DNA of 64,000 nucleotides from an uncultured Desulfuromusa sp. (GCF_963675815.1 NZ_OY776574.1:1792001-1856000); one strand, 5' to 3'; counted from the stretch's first letter, positions 17,522 through 26,364 are shown. Numbers and translations are program-made. The notes: generated by a model not told the origin, from the letters alone.

Positions 17522-18355
17522 ATGCCGGAACGTAAACCACAGGCCAATTATCTGTTCAGGCACCGACTGCATGAGATAATATTTGAAGCGGATACCCCAG
17601 CGGGGAAGTTGTTTGATGTTGTTCTGATCTTCAGCATTGTTCTCAGTGTCATTGTGGTTATGCTGGACAGTGTTGCGGAACTGAACATTCAATATGGACA
17701 ATTCTTCCTTGTTCTTGAATGGTTTTTTACCATTATCTTTACTGTTGAGTATGCGCTACGACTCAGCTGTATTGGTCGTCCTTCCAAGTATGCTACAAGT
17801 TTTTACGGTATAGTCGACCTGTTATCGATCCTTCCCTCTTATGTCAGTTTATTGCTACCCAGCGGTAAATATTTTCTGGTAATCCGGATTCTGCGGTTGT
17901 TGCGGGTTTTTCGGGTGTTGAAACTGGTTCAGTATGTTGGCGAATCAAACTATCTTCAGCGCGCCCTTTGGGCCAGCAGGCGTAAAATATCTGTCTTTCT
18001 TCTTTCCGTTTTGCTAATGATGATCATTTTTGGTTCAGTGATGTATATTGTTGAAGGGGCTGAAAATGGTTTTACCAGCATTCCCCGTTCCATCTACTGG
18101 GCTATTGTGACGATGACAACGGTTGGTTATGGAGATATTTCACCCCAGACCAGTCTGGGGCAGGCGATTGCATCTCTGGTGATGATTCTTGGTTACGGAA
18201 TTATTGCGATTCCAACCGGGATTGTGACGGCGGAATTAACTTTTAAGAAGAATATTTCAACGCAAGTCTGTCCGGAATGTAGTGCCGAAGGACATGATGT
18301 CAATGCAAAACATTGTAAATTCTGTGGTGCTGAACTGCACCCGGAAAAGATTTAA
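17522..18355 (+). CDS. Voltage-gated-type potassium channel with C-terminal zinc ribbon
   Basis: 277-residue inner-membrane ion channel with a six-helix layout. S1 is at about 34-55, S2 at about 60-82, S3 after that, then an Arg-rich S4 (VIRILRLLRVFRVLKLVQYV). The pore has the selectivity filter TTVGYGD, and a last helix follows. The soluble tail has four cysteines in a rubredoxin-like zinc ribbon (CPEC...CKFC), which is a less common C-terminus. TAGGAG precedes the ATG. It is flanked by repeat copies C and D and faces uup. Potassium selectivity follows from the filter; gating is inferred from S4. Confidence 0.88.
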   Translation: MPERKPQANYLFRHRLHEIIFEADTPAGKLFDVVLIFSIVLSVIVVMLDSVAELNIQYGQFFLVLEWFFTIIFTVEYALRLSCIGRPSKYATSFYGIVDLLSILPSYVSLLLPSGKYFLVIRILRLLRVFRVLKLVQYVGESNYLQRALWASRRKISVFLLSVLLMMIIFGSVMYIVEGAENGFTSIPRSIYWAIVTMTTVGYGDISPQTSLGQAIASLVMILGYGIIAIPTGIVTAELTFKKNISTQVCPECSAEGHDVNAKHCKFCGAELHPEKI

Positions 18356-18359
18356 CTGT

Positions 18360-18554
18360 TTAACGCAGAGGCGCTGAGATGGAGAGTTGGAGAGAAAAGC
18401 TAAAACCAAATGCTCGCCACTAAAGCTCTATGAATCCCAAGAGAACCAAGTTTTTTTTAGGTTTAACCCCTTAAAAAGCTTTTGACTTTGATGGTCTTGT
18501 TGAACTTGGTGTCTAGGTGGCCGTGTTTAAGATTGTGTTTTTCCTCTCCGTTAA
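18360..18554. repeat. Nested-palindrome element, copy D
   Basis: 195 bp between two convergent genes. It starts 4 bp after the channel stop codon and ends 4 bp before the uup stop codon. The ends are TTAACGCAGAGGCGCTGAG and CCTCTCCGTTAA. The inner module is GCCACTAAAGC...CCAAG against CTTGGTGTCTAGGTGGC. It may act as the only transcription end for both genes. Confidence 0.83.
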
Positions 18555-18558
18555 GAAA

Positions 18559-20337
18559 TCATTCGGGAATTTTATCCAGTTCATCCCATCTATGGTAGGT
18601 CTTTTCCAATTCTGCTTCTACCGCCTGCAGACGTTGTTGCAGGGTTGTAATCGTGGAACTATCACCCTCTTTATAAATTTCCGGATCGGCCAGTTTTTCG
18701 TGTATGTCTGCTTGTTCTGTTTCCAGAGCGTCAATCTGTTCAGGGAGCGCTTCCAGTTCTTGCTTCTCCTTGAAGCTTAATTTGCGGGCGCGTTGTTTGC
18801 GCCGAACCTGTTTCTGCTTCTCTTTTTTGGGTGCAGTCTCTGCGATTGGCTGGGTTGCCAGCCAGTCATCGTAGCCACCGATGACTTCTTCAACCTGACC
18901 TGTGCCATTAAATACAAGAGAGCTGGTTACAACGTTATTCAGAAAGCTCCGATCATGACTGACCAATAGTACCGTCCCTTTGTAGTCCAGCAACAGTTCT
19001 TCCAACAAATCCAGAGTTTCCATGTCAAGATCATTGGTCGGCTCATCCAAAATGAGCAGATTTGCCGGTTGGGTGAACAGTTTAGCCAGAAGCAGGCGGT
19101 TTTTCTCTCCACCTGATAAGACTCTGACAGGAGTGCGGGCGCGCTCCGGGGTAAAGAGAAAGTCTTGGAGATAACCATAAATATGGCGAGGGGTTCCATT
19201 GATCAGGACTTGGTCATGGTCATCAGCGATATTCTGCTTGACGCTTCGTTCTTCGTCTAATTGCTCGCGAAGTTGATCAAAATAGGCAATTTGCAGGTTT
19301 GTGCCGAAACGTAGCTTCCCGTGGCTGGGTTTTAACTCTTCAGTCAGAACTTTCAGTAAGGTGGTTTTGCCGCTCCCATTGGGGCCAATCAGACCGATCC
19401 GGTCACCGCGCATAATGCGTAAATCAAGCCCGGTGATAATGGTGTTGTCACCATATTTGAAGCCGAGATTTTCTGTTTCAAAAACCATCTGGCCGCTACG
19501 CTGCCCTGTTTCCAATTGTAACTTTACCTGGCCTGTTCTGTCCCGGCGCTGTCGGCGTTCTTCACGTAACTTCAACAGATCCCGTACTCTTCCCATATTA
19601 CGGGTGCGCCGCGCCTTGATTCCTTTGCGGATCCAGACCTCTTCTTCTGCCAGCTTCTGGTCGAGTCGTGCCCAGGTTTTATCTTCGCTATTGAGAACAT
19701 CCTGGCGACGCTCCAGGAAGGTAGCATAATCGCAGCGATAATCCTGCAATTGACCGCGATCCAGTTCGATAATGCGATTAGCCAGGTTGCGGGCAAAGGT
19801 TCGATCATGGCTGATAAAAATGAGTGTTTTACGCAACCGCAACAAAAAGTTTTCGAGCCAGCAGATGGCATTGATGTCAAGATGGTTAGTGGGTTCATCC
19901 AGTAATAGCATATCCGGGTTTTGTACCAAAGCTGTTGCCAGTAACGCTTTGCGTTTCTGTCCGCCGGACATCGCTTCCAGCTGCGTTTCGGGACCCATTT
20001 CCAACTGGGTTAAGGTTTGTTCAATCTGGATATCGGCTTGATGGGGGTCCAGGCCCTGTTGCTCAAGCACTTGCTGCAGGTGGTTTTCTATTTTTCCGGT
20101 CCACTGTTCTGGAAACTCCTGAGGGACGTAGGCCGTTTGGACCTTCTGGTTGCGGATAATTTCACCCACATCGGGCAGATAATCACCATTAATCAGGTGC
20201 AGCAGGGTTGATTTTCCCGCACCATTTCGACCGAGCAAACAGATTCTGTCACCCGCTTCTATATGGAGACTCGCTCTATCGAGAAGTTTAGGGCCACCAA
20301 AAGCGTGGCTGACTTGATTGAGAGAAATAATATTCAT
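18559..20337 (-). CDS. uup: ABC-F ATPase, Uup type
   Basis: 592 residues without membrane segments. Two ABC cassettes are present: Walker A GRNGAGKST and GPNGSGKTT, signatures MSGGQKRKALLA and LSGGEKNRLLLA, Walker B DMLLLDEPTNHLD and NLLILDEPTNDLD. A charged linker joins them and the C-terminus is a coiled coil (about 510-590), which marks the Uup branch. Uup proteins act on ribosomes or branched DNA intermediates and influence precise transposon excision in E. coli; that last point is of interest given the surrounding repeat family. The 3' end abuts repeat D and the 5' end lies 40 bp from repeat E. Confidence 0.9.
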   Translation of the reverse strand: MNIISLNQVSHAFGGPKLLDRASLHIEAGDRICLLGRNGAGKSTLLHLINGDYLPDVGEIIRNQKVQTAYVPQEFPEQWTGKIENHLQQVLEQQGLDPHQADIQIEQTLTQLEMGPETQLEAMSGGQKRKALLATALVQNPDMLLLDEPTNHLDINAICWLENFLLRLRKTLIFISHDRTFARNLANRIIELDRGQLQDYRCDYATFLERRQDVLNSEDKTWARLDQKLAEEEVWIRKGIKARRTRNMGRVRDLLKLREERRQRRDRTGQVKLQLETGQRSGQMVFETENLGFKYGDNTIITGLDLRIMRGDRIGLIGPNGSGKTTLLKVLTEELKPSHGKLRFGTNLQIAYFDQLREQLDEERSVKQNIADDHDQVLINGTPRHIYGYLQDFLFTPERARTPVRVLSGGEKNRLLLAKLFTQPANLLILDEPTNDLDMETLDLLEELLLDYKGTVLLVSHDRSFLNNVVTSSLVFNGTGQVEEVIGGYDDWLATQPIAETAPKKEKQKQVRRKQRARKLSFKEKQELEALPEQIDALETEQADIHEKLADPEIYKEGDSSTITTLQQRLQAVEAELEKTYHRWDELDKIPE

Positions 20338-20377
20338 AATTAATTTGGTTAGTTTTCTGCTGAGGTGTCAGAGATCT

Positions 20378-20496
20378 TTAACGGAGAGGTGGAGAGTAAC
20401 GCAGAGTTCGCAGAGAAAAACAGAAGGTCTTTTTTGGGGGAGGTAAAATTACAAAAAGATTTTGTTTTTCTCTGCTTCTCTCCGCCTCAGCGTTAA
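20378..20496. repeat. Nested-palindrome element, copy E (short)
   Basis: 119 bp, 9 bp past the FG-GAP gene stop codon and 40 bp upstream of uup. The ends are TTAACGGAGAGGTGGAGAG and CTCTCCGCCTCAGCGTTAA. It contains the variant AACGCAGAGTTCGCAGAG inside the left arm and lacks the inner CCACCAAG module. Confidence 0.8.
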
Positions 20497-20505
20497 AGTT
20501 TTTTA

Positions 20506-22230
20506 CTAATTCAATTCATAGATGACGACAGTTGAACGCCCTTTCTGAAGCAGGTTTTTCTGCTGAAATTTGATTGCCATGACCAGCTCGTCCTGACCAT
20601 CGTTGTCAGCATCAGCCAGAGTAAAATCAGCCAGATAACCTGCTTGTGCAGATGTTTTCCACTTTTCCTGAAAGGCAAAACCATTCCAGGAAAGAGCCAC
20701 AACGCGACTTTTGTTGAAATTACGGTAGCGGTTAAGAGAACGAAACCCTTCATTCTGGGCCGCAAGAATTTCTCCTGAGGGGAGAGTTAAAAGACGTTGC
20801 TGTATGTAGACCGGCTGAATAAGTTCATCTTTTGAAGTGCCGGTTTGTTTTCCGTTGTAAAAAGAGACCTCGGTTCCGCCGAAATGGTCAGCAGAGTCCC
20901 AAATTGTATCTCCCTGAGGGTTTTTCACATGGAGGTAATCACCTTCCGAGATATATGCATAAAGGGAGTCATTGTTTGTTCCCTGGAAGGGAACAAAGCT
21001 GAATAAGTTGATTCTCTCAGGAAGTGGGATTGACGTGCCCTGAATGAGCTCATTCTCTGAACGGATAACCCGGAAAGGCTGGCCAAAGAAAGGATTTTCT
21101 GAATCTCCCATTGATTGTGCAATCAGGGTGCGACCTTCCTGTGGTAAGTCAACGGTGCGAAAAAACCAAGGTATCCGGCTTATTGTTGATTGATAGCTGC
21201 CTTGCTTAAATTCAACGACTTGAGAACTGAGTTTTTTTCCAACATTAGCACTCAGATAAATTTCCGGGGTGCCGTTGCTATCAATATCTACAGTATCCAG
21301 GCTCAAGAGGTGTACGCTCTTGGCAAAATTGATGGTTGCAACAGGTACAAATTTATTGTTTGTCATTCGTAGGATCTGTAAATGATCTTCCATCGCCACA
21401 GCCGTTTCCAACTGTCCGTCGCCATCAAAGTCAGCGACAGCAACTCCGACAGGGTTCCCATCGAGATTTTGTCCTATCCAGATACCATTTTGTTGTTGCT
21501 GGTTCTGAATAATCCCTGGATTTTCAAGACGTTTATCCTTTTTACCAATGCTTATAGAGCCGGTGAGATTACTGACGGCCTGATTCAATAATGATTTATT
21601 TTTTTGAGGGGGCTCTTTTAGCTGAAAGATGTCGGGGGTTTGGGCAACGGTCGTTTGGGCCGTGAGTTGGCCATCATGATACGGATATGTTTTAAGTTCA
21701 ACTCCGGCACTATTGATGATTTTTAGACTGTTATCTGCAAGAAAAAATATCAATTCAGGGTTGGTTTTGTCGCTATCACTGAGCCAGTTCAGGTGGGGCA
21801 GGGCTATTTTTAGCTCTTCAGCCAGTTTTCCGGAAGGCTGGGAAGATTCAAACCGAGTAGGCGTTTGTTCAAATCTTTTGACTCGATCACCTTTTTTGGG
21901 GGAGACTTCTGCTGATAATAATTTGACGTAAGAATATCCTGATTTGATCTGAGTAACCTGTAAATAACCTTTTGCAAGGTCGAGAGTCCCTAGTGTTTCT
22001 TTGGTGATGGGGTGGATAACTTTCTCACCGGCCATAATAAGGGTTAAAATGTCCCCGACTTGAAGATTGACCGACGCATCAAGATCAACCAGATACTCTT
22101 CACCGATGGGCATGATGATCGTGCCACTGATCGGCTCAAAGTCGGTTGTCAGTTGAACTGGTATCGCAGCCAGTGAAGAGAAGGGAAAAACGAGTAAAAT
22201 AAGCAAACTTAATTTTGCGATCAATGTCAT
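20506..22230 (-). CDS. Exported FG-GAP / VCBS-repeat protein
   Basis: 574 residues from ATG 22230, chosen because it directly precedes a signal peptide (LIAKLSLLILLVFPFSSLAA) and has AGG upstream; an in-frame start at 22275 lacks a ribosome site. The C-terminal half has at least three calcium-binding-like loops of the integrin FG-GAP type: DFDGDGQLETAVA, DIDSNGTPEIYLS and DADNDGQDELVMA. These imply a beta-propeller. The N-terminal 140 residues look like a separate beta-rich domain. The protein is probably periplasmic or outer-membrane attached; its function is unknown. It lies downstream of the porin but beyond a terminator. Confidence 0.7.
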   Translation of the reverse strand: MTLIAKLSLLILLVFPFSSLAAIPVQLTTDFEPISGTIIMPIGEEYLVDLDASVNLQVGDILTLIMAGEKVIHPITKETLGTLDLAKGYLQVTQIKSGYSYVKLLSAEVSPKKGDRVKRFEQTPTRFESSQPSGKLAEELKIALPHLNWLSDSDKTNPELIFFLADNSLKIINSAGVELKTYPYHDGQLTAQTTVAQTPDIFQLKEPPQKNKSLLNQAVSNLTGSISIGKKDKRLENPGIIQNQQQQNGIWIGQNLDGNPVGVAVADFDGDGQLETAVAMEDHLQILRMTNNKFVPVATINFAKSVHLLSLDTVDIDSNGTPEIYLSANVGKKLSSQVVEFKQGSYQSTISRIPWFFRTVDLPQEGRTLIAQSMGDSENPFFGQPFRVIRSENELIQGTSIPLPERINLFSFVPFQGTNNDSLYAYISEGDYLHVKNPQGDTIWDSADHFGGTEVSFYNGKQTGTSKDELIQPVYIQQRLLTLPSGEILAAQNEGFRSLNRYRNFNKSRVVALSWNGFAFQEKWKTSAQAGYLADFTLADADNDGQDELVMAIKFQQKNLLQKGRSTVVIYELN

Positions 22231-22385
22231 ATTTGGGCCTGCCTTGTCTATTGGGATAGTCTGGTTCGACTTCATTCAAAGAATTTATACTAGCTGTTTT
22301 GCAGGTAAATAGGAAGGTTGAATTGAGGCTCTGTACGATGAATTCCAGTAAACAAAGCAGGAAAGTTACGGTTTTGCGCCAATTT

Positions 22386-22420
22386 AAAAAGCCCACTGCT
22401 TCAGCAGTGGGCTTTTTAAT
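22386..22420. terminator. Rho-independent terminator of the porin gene
   Basis: Stem AAAAAGCCCACTGC with CAGTGGGCTTTTT, and T-runs on both strands, so it can work in either direction. It lies 30 bp past the porin stop codon, between the porin and FG-GAP genes. Confidence 0.88.
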
Positions 22421-22449
22421 CGTGCTATTGTTATTAACTGCTAAATGAT

Positions 22450-23634
22450 TTAGAAGTTAACAAACAGACCAACACCACCAAGGATGAAGGAACTTACGTC
22501 ATCATCGAGATCCTGATCAAGGTCAACATACTCAACCTGTGCATGGATGCTGGTGTTAGACATAAGAGCGTAAGTCATGCCAACAGTGTAAAACATAGCT
22601 GAATCAAAAACACCGAAATCTTCATCTGGCTCTGCATATGTGAATGCGCCACCGAGTGCCAGTGCATCACTTACTTTTGAGTTTACATAGAGACGAGCTG
22701 CCATTACGCCTGTGCTGACTACATCGCCATCGAGAATGTCACTATCAAAGTTATTCAGAAGTGCAGTACCTAAATCAAATGGACGGTTGAAGTTATTTTG
22801 TTCATTACTCAGGCCAGTACCGATGTCCATGAAGGGGTCATAACCATTGAAGTCATTACCAAGGTAGGTGTACTGAGTTTCGTCATTTTCGTCTGTACCT
22901 TTAGCATAATAGAATTGACCACCTACGGTCATTGCTTCGGAAGCAGCAAATGCGACATCAGCAAAGAATTGGGTACCAATTGCATCGCCGCCGTAAGCAT
23001 CATCACCAGTGAAGTAATCTAATTCAGCTGAAACTTTTACAGCATCAATATTCATGGTCATGTCGGCACTGAAAAGCATAACGTCTTCAAGGCCGCCATC
23101 TTTTTGACCGGCAGCAATGAAGTTAGCATTGAATGCATCAGCTTTAAGCGCATAATTTGCTGCATAAAGGTAGGCATCAGAGTCTTCGTCATTGTCGTCG
23201 TTAAGGATAAAGAATACAGAAAGAGGAATGGCTTTGAGATCAAATTTAGCACCAGTGCTCTCAGAGTTGACAACTTGAGTCAAGCCATAGCCGGCATATA
23301 ATTGACCTGCACGAAGATGAAAGGCACTGAAGTCAAGGTCAAGGTGGGAGCGATCAAGCTGCCATCCAGTACGGCCATAGGGAGCATTGCTGCCCCAGCT
23401 TTGCTCAGAAAAGTCAGTCCGGAAGGTGATGCTGACGCCTTCTGCAACGGAAAGTTTACCGCCGATACGCAGACGCTGGTCAATGAAACTATTGGTGCTG
23501 TCCAAATCATGATCTTGGTACCAACCACGAACGCGCATTTGACCGCCCAGGCTGAGCATGTCTTCTGCCATAACAGGTGTTGCCATTGCTGCGATCGCCA
23601 GCAGGACGATCATAACTTTTAGAAATCTGCTCAT
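22450..23634 (-). CDS. Outer-membrane porin
   Basis: 394 residues. A signal peptide ends at about residue 23 (VMIVLLAIAAMATPVMA). The rest is rich in alternating hydrophobic/polar strands with many Asp and aromatic residues (GGQMRVRGWYQDHD, FRTDFSEQSW), and ends in Phe (LGGVGLFVNF), the usual recognition signal for barrel assembly. It fits the porin-like beta-barrel family common in Desulfuromonadales. An ideal Shine-Dalgarno, the complement of ACCTCCTTA at 23643-23651, suggests high expression. The substrate is unknown. Confidence 0.8.
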   Translation of the reverse strand: MSRFLKVMIVLLAIAAMATPVMAEDMLSLGGQMRVRGWYQDHDLDSTNSFIDQRLRIGGKLSVAEGVSITFRTDFSEQSWGSNAPYGRTGWQLDRSHLDLDFSAFHLRAGQLYAGYGLTQVVNSESTGAKFDLKAIPLSVFFILNDDNDEDSDAYLYAANYALKADAFNANFIAAGQKDGGLEDVMLFSADMTMNIDAVKVSAELDYFTGDDAYGGDAIGTQFFADVAFAASEAMTVGGQFYYAKGTDENDETQYTYLGNDFNGYDPFMDIGTGLSNEQNNFNRPFDLGTALLNNFDSDILDGDVVSTGVMAARLYVNSKVSDALALGGAFTYAEPDEDFGVFDSAMFYTVGMTYALMSNTSIHAQVEYVDLDQDLDDDVSSFILGGVGLFVNF

Positions 23635-23651
23635 TTCTTGTTACCTCCTTA

Positions 23652-24244
23652 GGTAAATGAAGATTGCCGAGTCATTCGGCGTTAGAAAACTTAGTTTACT
23701 CTGCTCAATAAACCTTTTCATTTAAAAGCAGCATTACACTGCAATTGAAATCTAAAGCAGTAATTGTGCCAAATAAAACAACATTACTTTATGTCTGTAA
23801 CTGACTGAAATAAAAGCTTTTACTTTGGATTCAACCATTGCTGATACAAAAGTAAAAGAGTTGTTGTTGTTTTGTTGCAACAAATAAAGTGTTACTTCTA
23901 CCACATTTTCGTTAAAATCTTCTCCATTTTTTTGAAAACCATGGTTAAAGAGTTCAACTTGCCACCGAGTAAACAGTTCAGACAAAACATCATACATCTG
24001 GTTGGCAAGAGAACAGCCTAACTCTATTTTGTTTTTTTTTGTGTTATTTTTCTGTTAGCGTTTTTGTTAAGGGCAGACAACCCAAGCTAAAGATCAGAAT
24101 CCAGTGGCCATTCTCAATGGCTGAAGCAAGTATATTTTTTTGTAGATATTAGTCAATTTAAAAATAACTAATCAAGTGTAACTTACTGATTTAACGATAA
24201 TATGACTTGTAGAACGTTGTTATTTTTTAGCTTTTGAAGTGTTT
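23652..24244. other. Gene-free stretch upstream of the porin gene
   Basis: About 590 bp, AT-rich, with no convincing coding frame; an 81-codon minus-strand frame at 23752-23997 has no ribosome site and no recognisable family. It presumably holds the porin promoter and its control sites on the minus strand. A small palindrome (GCCATT...AATGGC) lies near 24110. I could not assign a specific promoter. Confidence 0.5.
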
Positions 24245-24325
24245 TTAACGGAGAGGCGCTGAGGGGAAAAGTTGGAGAGAAAGAATTAAGGTTATTTTCT
24301 CTACTTCTCTTTGTCTCTTCGTTAA
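24245..24325. repeat. Nested-palindrome element, copy F (shortest)
   Basis: 81 bp, ending 10 bp from the mce stop codon. The ends are TTAACGGAGAGGCGCTGAG and TTTGTCTCTTCGTTAA. Only the outer arms remain, with purine-rich GTTGGAGAG on the left and pyrimidine-rich CTACTTCTC on the right. It probably forms a hairpin after mce. Confidence 0.8.
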
Positions 24326-24335
24326 AGTTTTTAAT

Positions 24336-24743
24336 CTAATGCTTTCCAGCCTGACAGATTTCGGTCAACACACCACCCGTTGATTTCGGATGTAAGAATG
24401 CAATTAAACTGTTGTGAGCACCGTGGCGGGGGGTCTCGTCAATCAGGCGGACCCCTGCTTGTTTCATTTGTGTTAAAGCTGCGGACACGTCTTCAACTTC
24501 ATACGCCATATGATGAACGCCTTCTCCTTTTTTTTCCAGAAACTTGGCAATCGGGGAGTCCTCAGTCGTTGGTTCCAGAAGCTCAATTCGGCTTTCGCCA
24601 ATCTGTAAAAAAGCGACCTTGACTTTCTGTTCAACGACTTCTTCTGTCCCTTCGAAGTTCATACCGAGTTGATCGCGGTAGAAGGGGATGGAATCTTCCA
24701 GGCTTTTTACTGCGATACCTATGTGGTTAATTTTTTTAAGCAT
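24336..24743 (-). CDS. mce: Methylmalonyl-CoA epimerase
   Basis: 135-residue vicinal-oxygen-chelate fold enzyme that interconverts (R)- and (S)-methylmalonyl-CoA. Family blocks are INHIGIAVKSLEDSIPFYRD (with the first metal His), RIELLEPTTEDSPIAKFLEKKGEGVHHMAYEV (second metal His) and a C-terminal VLTEICQ with the Glu ligand. AAAGGAG precedes the ATG, and the end of repeat G lies directly upstream of that site. It is third in the mutB-meaB-mce order on the minus strand. Confidence 0.93.
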   Translation of the reverse strand: MLKKINHIGIAVKSLEDSIPFYRDQLGMNFEGTEEVVEQKVKVAFLQIGESRIELLEPTTEDSPIAKFLEKKGEGVHHMAYEVEDVSAALTQMKQAGVRLIDETPRHGAHNSLIAFLHPKSTGGVLTEICQAGKH

Positions 24744-24755
24744 TTTAAACTCCTT

Positions 24756-25229
24756 TTAACGGAGAGGCGCTGAGGGGGAGAGATGGAGAGAAAATCTTAT
24801 TCTCCCGGAAAATTATTCACGACTCTATGGAAACCATTTTTAATATATTGTTCACCAAAATTTACAATGAGGCCAAGTGGAATATTCGTCAAGCGAAGAT
24901 ACGTTAATAGCTGAGCATTGAAAACTGGGTTTAACTTTTCAACACTTTTAACTTCAACAATAATTTGTTTGCTTATAAAAAGATCAAGGAACAGAGGAGT
25001 CTTTAGGCTGTGCCCTTTATATACTATGGGGACGGATATCTGTCTTTCAGCGCCAATTTCGCGTAGTTTAAGTTCATGGGTCAAAGCTTCTTCGTAAACA
25101 AACTCGAGAAGACCTGGACCACCTAAAATTGATGAACTTCAATAGCGGCATCAAGAATCTGCCCACTCAATATATTGAGCCTATTGCTTTTCTCTGCGTA
25201 CCTCTCCATCTCTCCCCCCTCTCCGTTAA
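24756..25229. repeat. Nested-palindrome element, copy G: full-length version carrying a GxxExxY gene
   Basis: 474 bp between meaB (stop 5 bp away) and mce (start 12 bp away). The left end reads TTAACGGAGAGGCGCTGAG then GGGGGAGAGATGGAGAG. The right end, read on the minus strand, is TTAACGGAGAGG then GGGGAGAGATGGAGAGG. So both ends carry the same inverted motif including an ATG. The interior is filled by one gene from end to end. This is the only copy in the window with coding content; the other copies share its ends. Confidence 0.82.
24797..25209 (-). pseudogene. GxxExxY-family (PD-(D/E)XK nuclease-like) gene, frameshifted
   Basis: A small protein of the GxxExxY family in two frames. The first part starts at ATG 25209 (MERYAEKSNRLNILSGQI, then LDAAIEVHQF) and stops at about 25123. 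The second continues in another frame with GGPGLLEFVYEEALTHELKL, where GLLEFVY is the name-giving motif. The second part then has LDLFISKQIIVEVKSVEKL, matching the D...ExK nuclease core, and LGLIVNF near the end. One added base in the T-run at 25125-25128 (minus strand) would restore HQFLGGPGLLE. The Shine-Dalgarno and ATG belong to the element's terminal repeat. It is either a recent pseudogene, a sequencing error or a slippage site. Confidence 0.78.
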
Positions 25230-25234
25230 AAAAA

Positions 25235-26218
25235 TCAGTGTCTTCTGAATGCCTCCAGCAACCTTCTCGCTGCAACACTTGGAGGTGTTGTCCCCATACT
25301 GACACCGGTTTGCACCTGATTAATCATCGCTGCAACATTTTTGTCTTGTAGAAACAGGTCTTTCAGGTTGTCCATGACCATGGTCCACATCCAATCTGTT
25401 GCCTGGAGTCGACGTTTGTCGGCAAATTCATTTTCTTTTTTCATGATGGTGACAAAGTCAAGAATCATATTCCAGACCTCATCAATCCCCTCATTATAGA
25501 GAGCACTGCAGAGCAGTGCCGGGACTTGCCAGCGATTACTTTTGGGGCGGAGCAGGTGCAAGGCATTTTCGTACTGCTGCCGAGCCAGCTCGGCGCGTGG
25601 ACGATTTTCCCCTTCGGCTTTGTTGATCAGGATAGCGTCGGCAATCTCCATGACCCCTTTTTTGATCCCCTGAAGTTCGTCTCCGGCATTGGCCAGCTGG
25701 AGCAAGAGGAAAAAATCGACCATGGCGGCGACGGCAATCTCTGACTGGCCGACGCCAACGGTTTCAACAATAATAATGTCGTATCCCGCTGCTTCGCAAA
25801 GAAGCATGGTTTCACGTGTTTTTCGAGCAACACCACCTAGGGTGCTGCCGGAAGGGGAAGGGCGAATAAAGGCATTCTGTTCGCGGGCAAGTTTTTCCAT
25901 ACGGGTTTTATCGCCGAGGATGGAACCGCCGGAGAGTTGGGATGATGGATCAACGGCAAGGATCGCTACTTTGTGCCCCTGTTGCAGCAGATGCATTCCC
26001 AGAGCTTCAATAAAGGTGCTCTTCCCCACTCCGGGAACACCTGAAATGCCAATCCGGATTGAATCACCTGAATCCAACAGCAGAGTGTCGAGTAGGGTGG
26101 TTGCATCTCTGGAGTGGTCGGAATTACGGCTCTCAATCAAGGTGATTGCTTTGGCAAGGGAGCGAATGTTGCCGGAGCGAACACCATCTGCGAGATTTTG
26201 GATATTGGACAAGATCAA
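25235..26218 (-). CDS. meaB: Methylmalonyl-CoA mutase-associated GTPase MeaB
   Basis: 327-residue G3E-family GTPase (ArgK/MeaB) that guards cobalamin loading and reactivation of methylmalonyl-CoA mutase. The P-loop is GVPGVGKST. AVDPSSQLSGGSILGDKTRM, RPSPSGSTLGGVARKTRE and VETVGVGQSE (the switch and G3 area) are all diagnostic, and NKAEGENR is the G4 region. The start is a TTG at 26218 or, with better spacing from TAAGG, a TTG at 26212. It lies between mutB and mce, separated from them by repeat copies H and G, and is probably cotranscribed with both. Confidence 0.92.
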   Translation of the reverse strand: MILSNIQNLADGVRSGNIRSLAKAITLIESRNSDHSRDATTLLDTLLLDSGDSIRIGISGVPGVGKSTFIEALGMHLLQQGHKVAILAVDPSSQLSGGSILGDKTRMEKLAREQNAFIRPSPSGSTLGGVARKTRETMLLCEAAGYDIIIVETVGVGQSEIAVAAMVDFFLLLQLANAGDELQGIKKGVMEIADAILINKAEGENRPRAELARQQYENALHLLRPKSNRWQVPALLCSALYNEGIDEVWNMILDFVTIMKKENEFADKRRLQATDWMWTMVMDNLKDLFLQDKNVAAMINQVQTGVSMGTTPPSVAARRLLEAFRRH

Positions 26219-26240
26219 ACCTTACATGAGAAAAGGCCAT

Positions 26241-26364
26241 TTAACGGAGAGACGGGGAGGTGGAGAGTCGGGCTGTGAAATCAAAAGCTTCTTCTTGATT
26301 TTAAAACCAGAATAAAGGTCTTGAACTTTCTCTCCGTCTCTCCAACTCAGCGTCTCTCCGTTAA
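26241..26364. repeat. Nested-palindrome element, copy H
   Basis: 124 bp, 7 bp past the mutB stop codon and 22 bp before meaB. The ends are TTAACGGAGAGACGGGGAGG and CAGCGTCTCTCCGTTAA. Left GGTGGAGAG tract and right CTCTCCGTCTCTCCAAC tract are nearly complementary. The inner CCACCAAG module is absent. Confidence 0.83.

Noticed and set aside
23752..23997. 81-codon minus-strand frame upstream of the porin gene
   Set aside because: No ribosome site, odd composition, and no recognisable domain; more likely porin control region.
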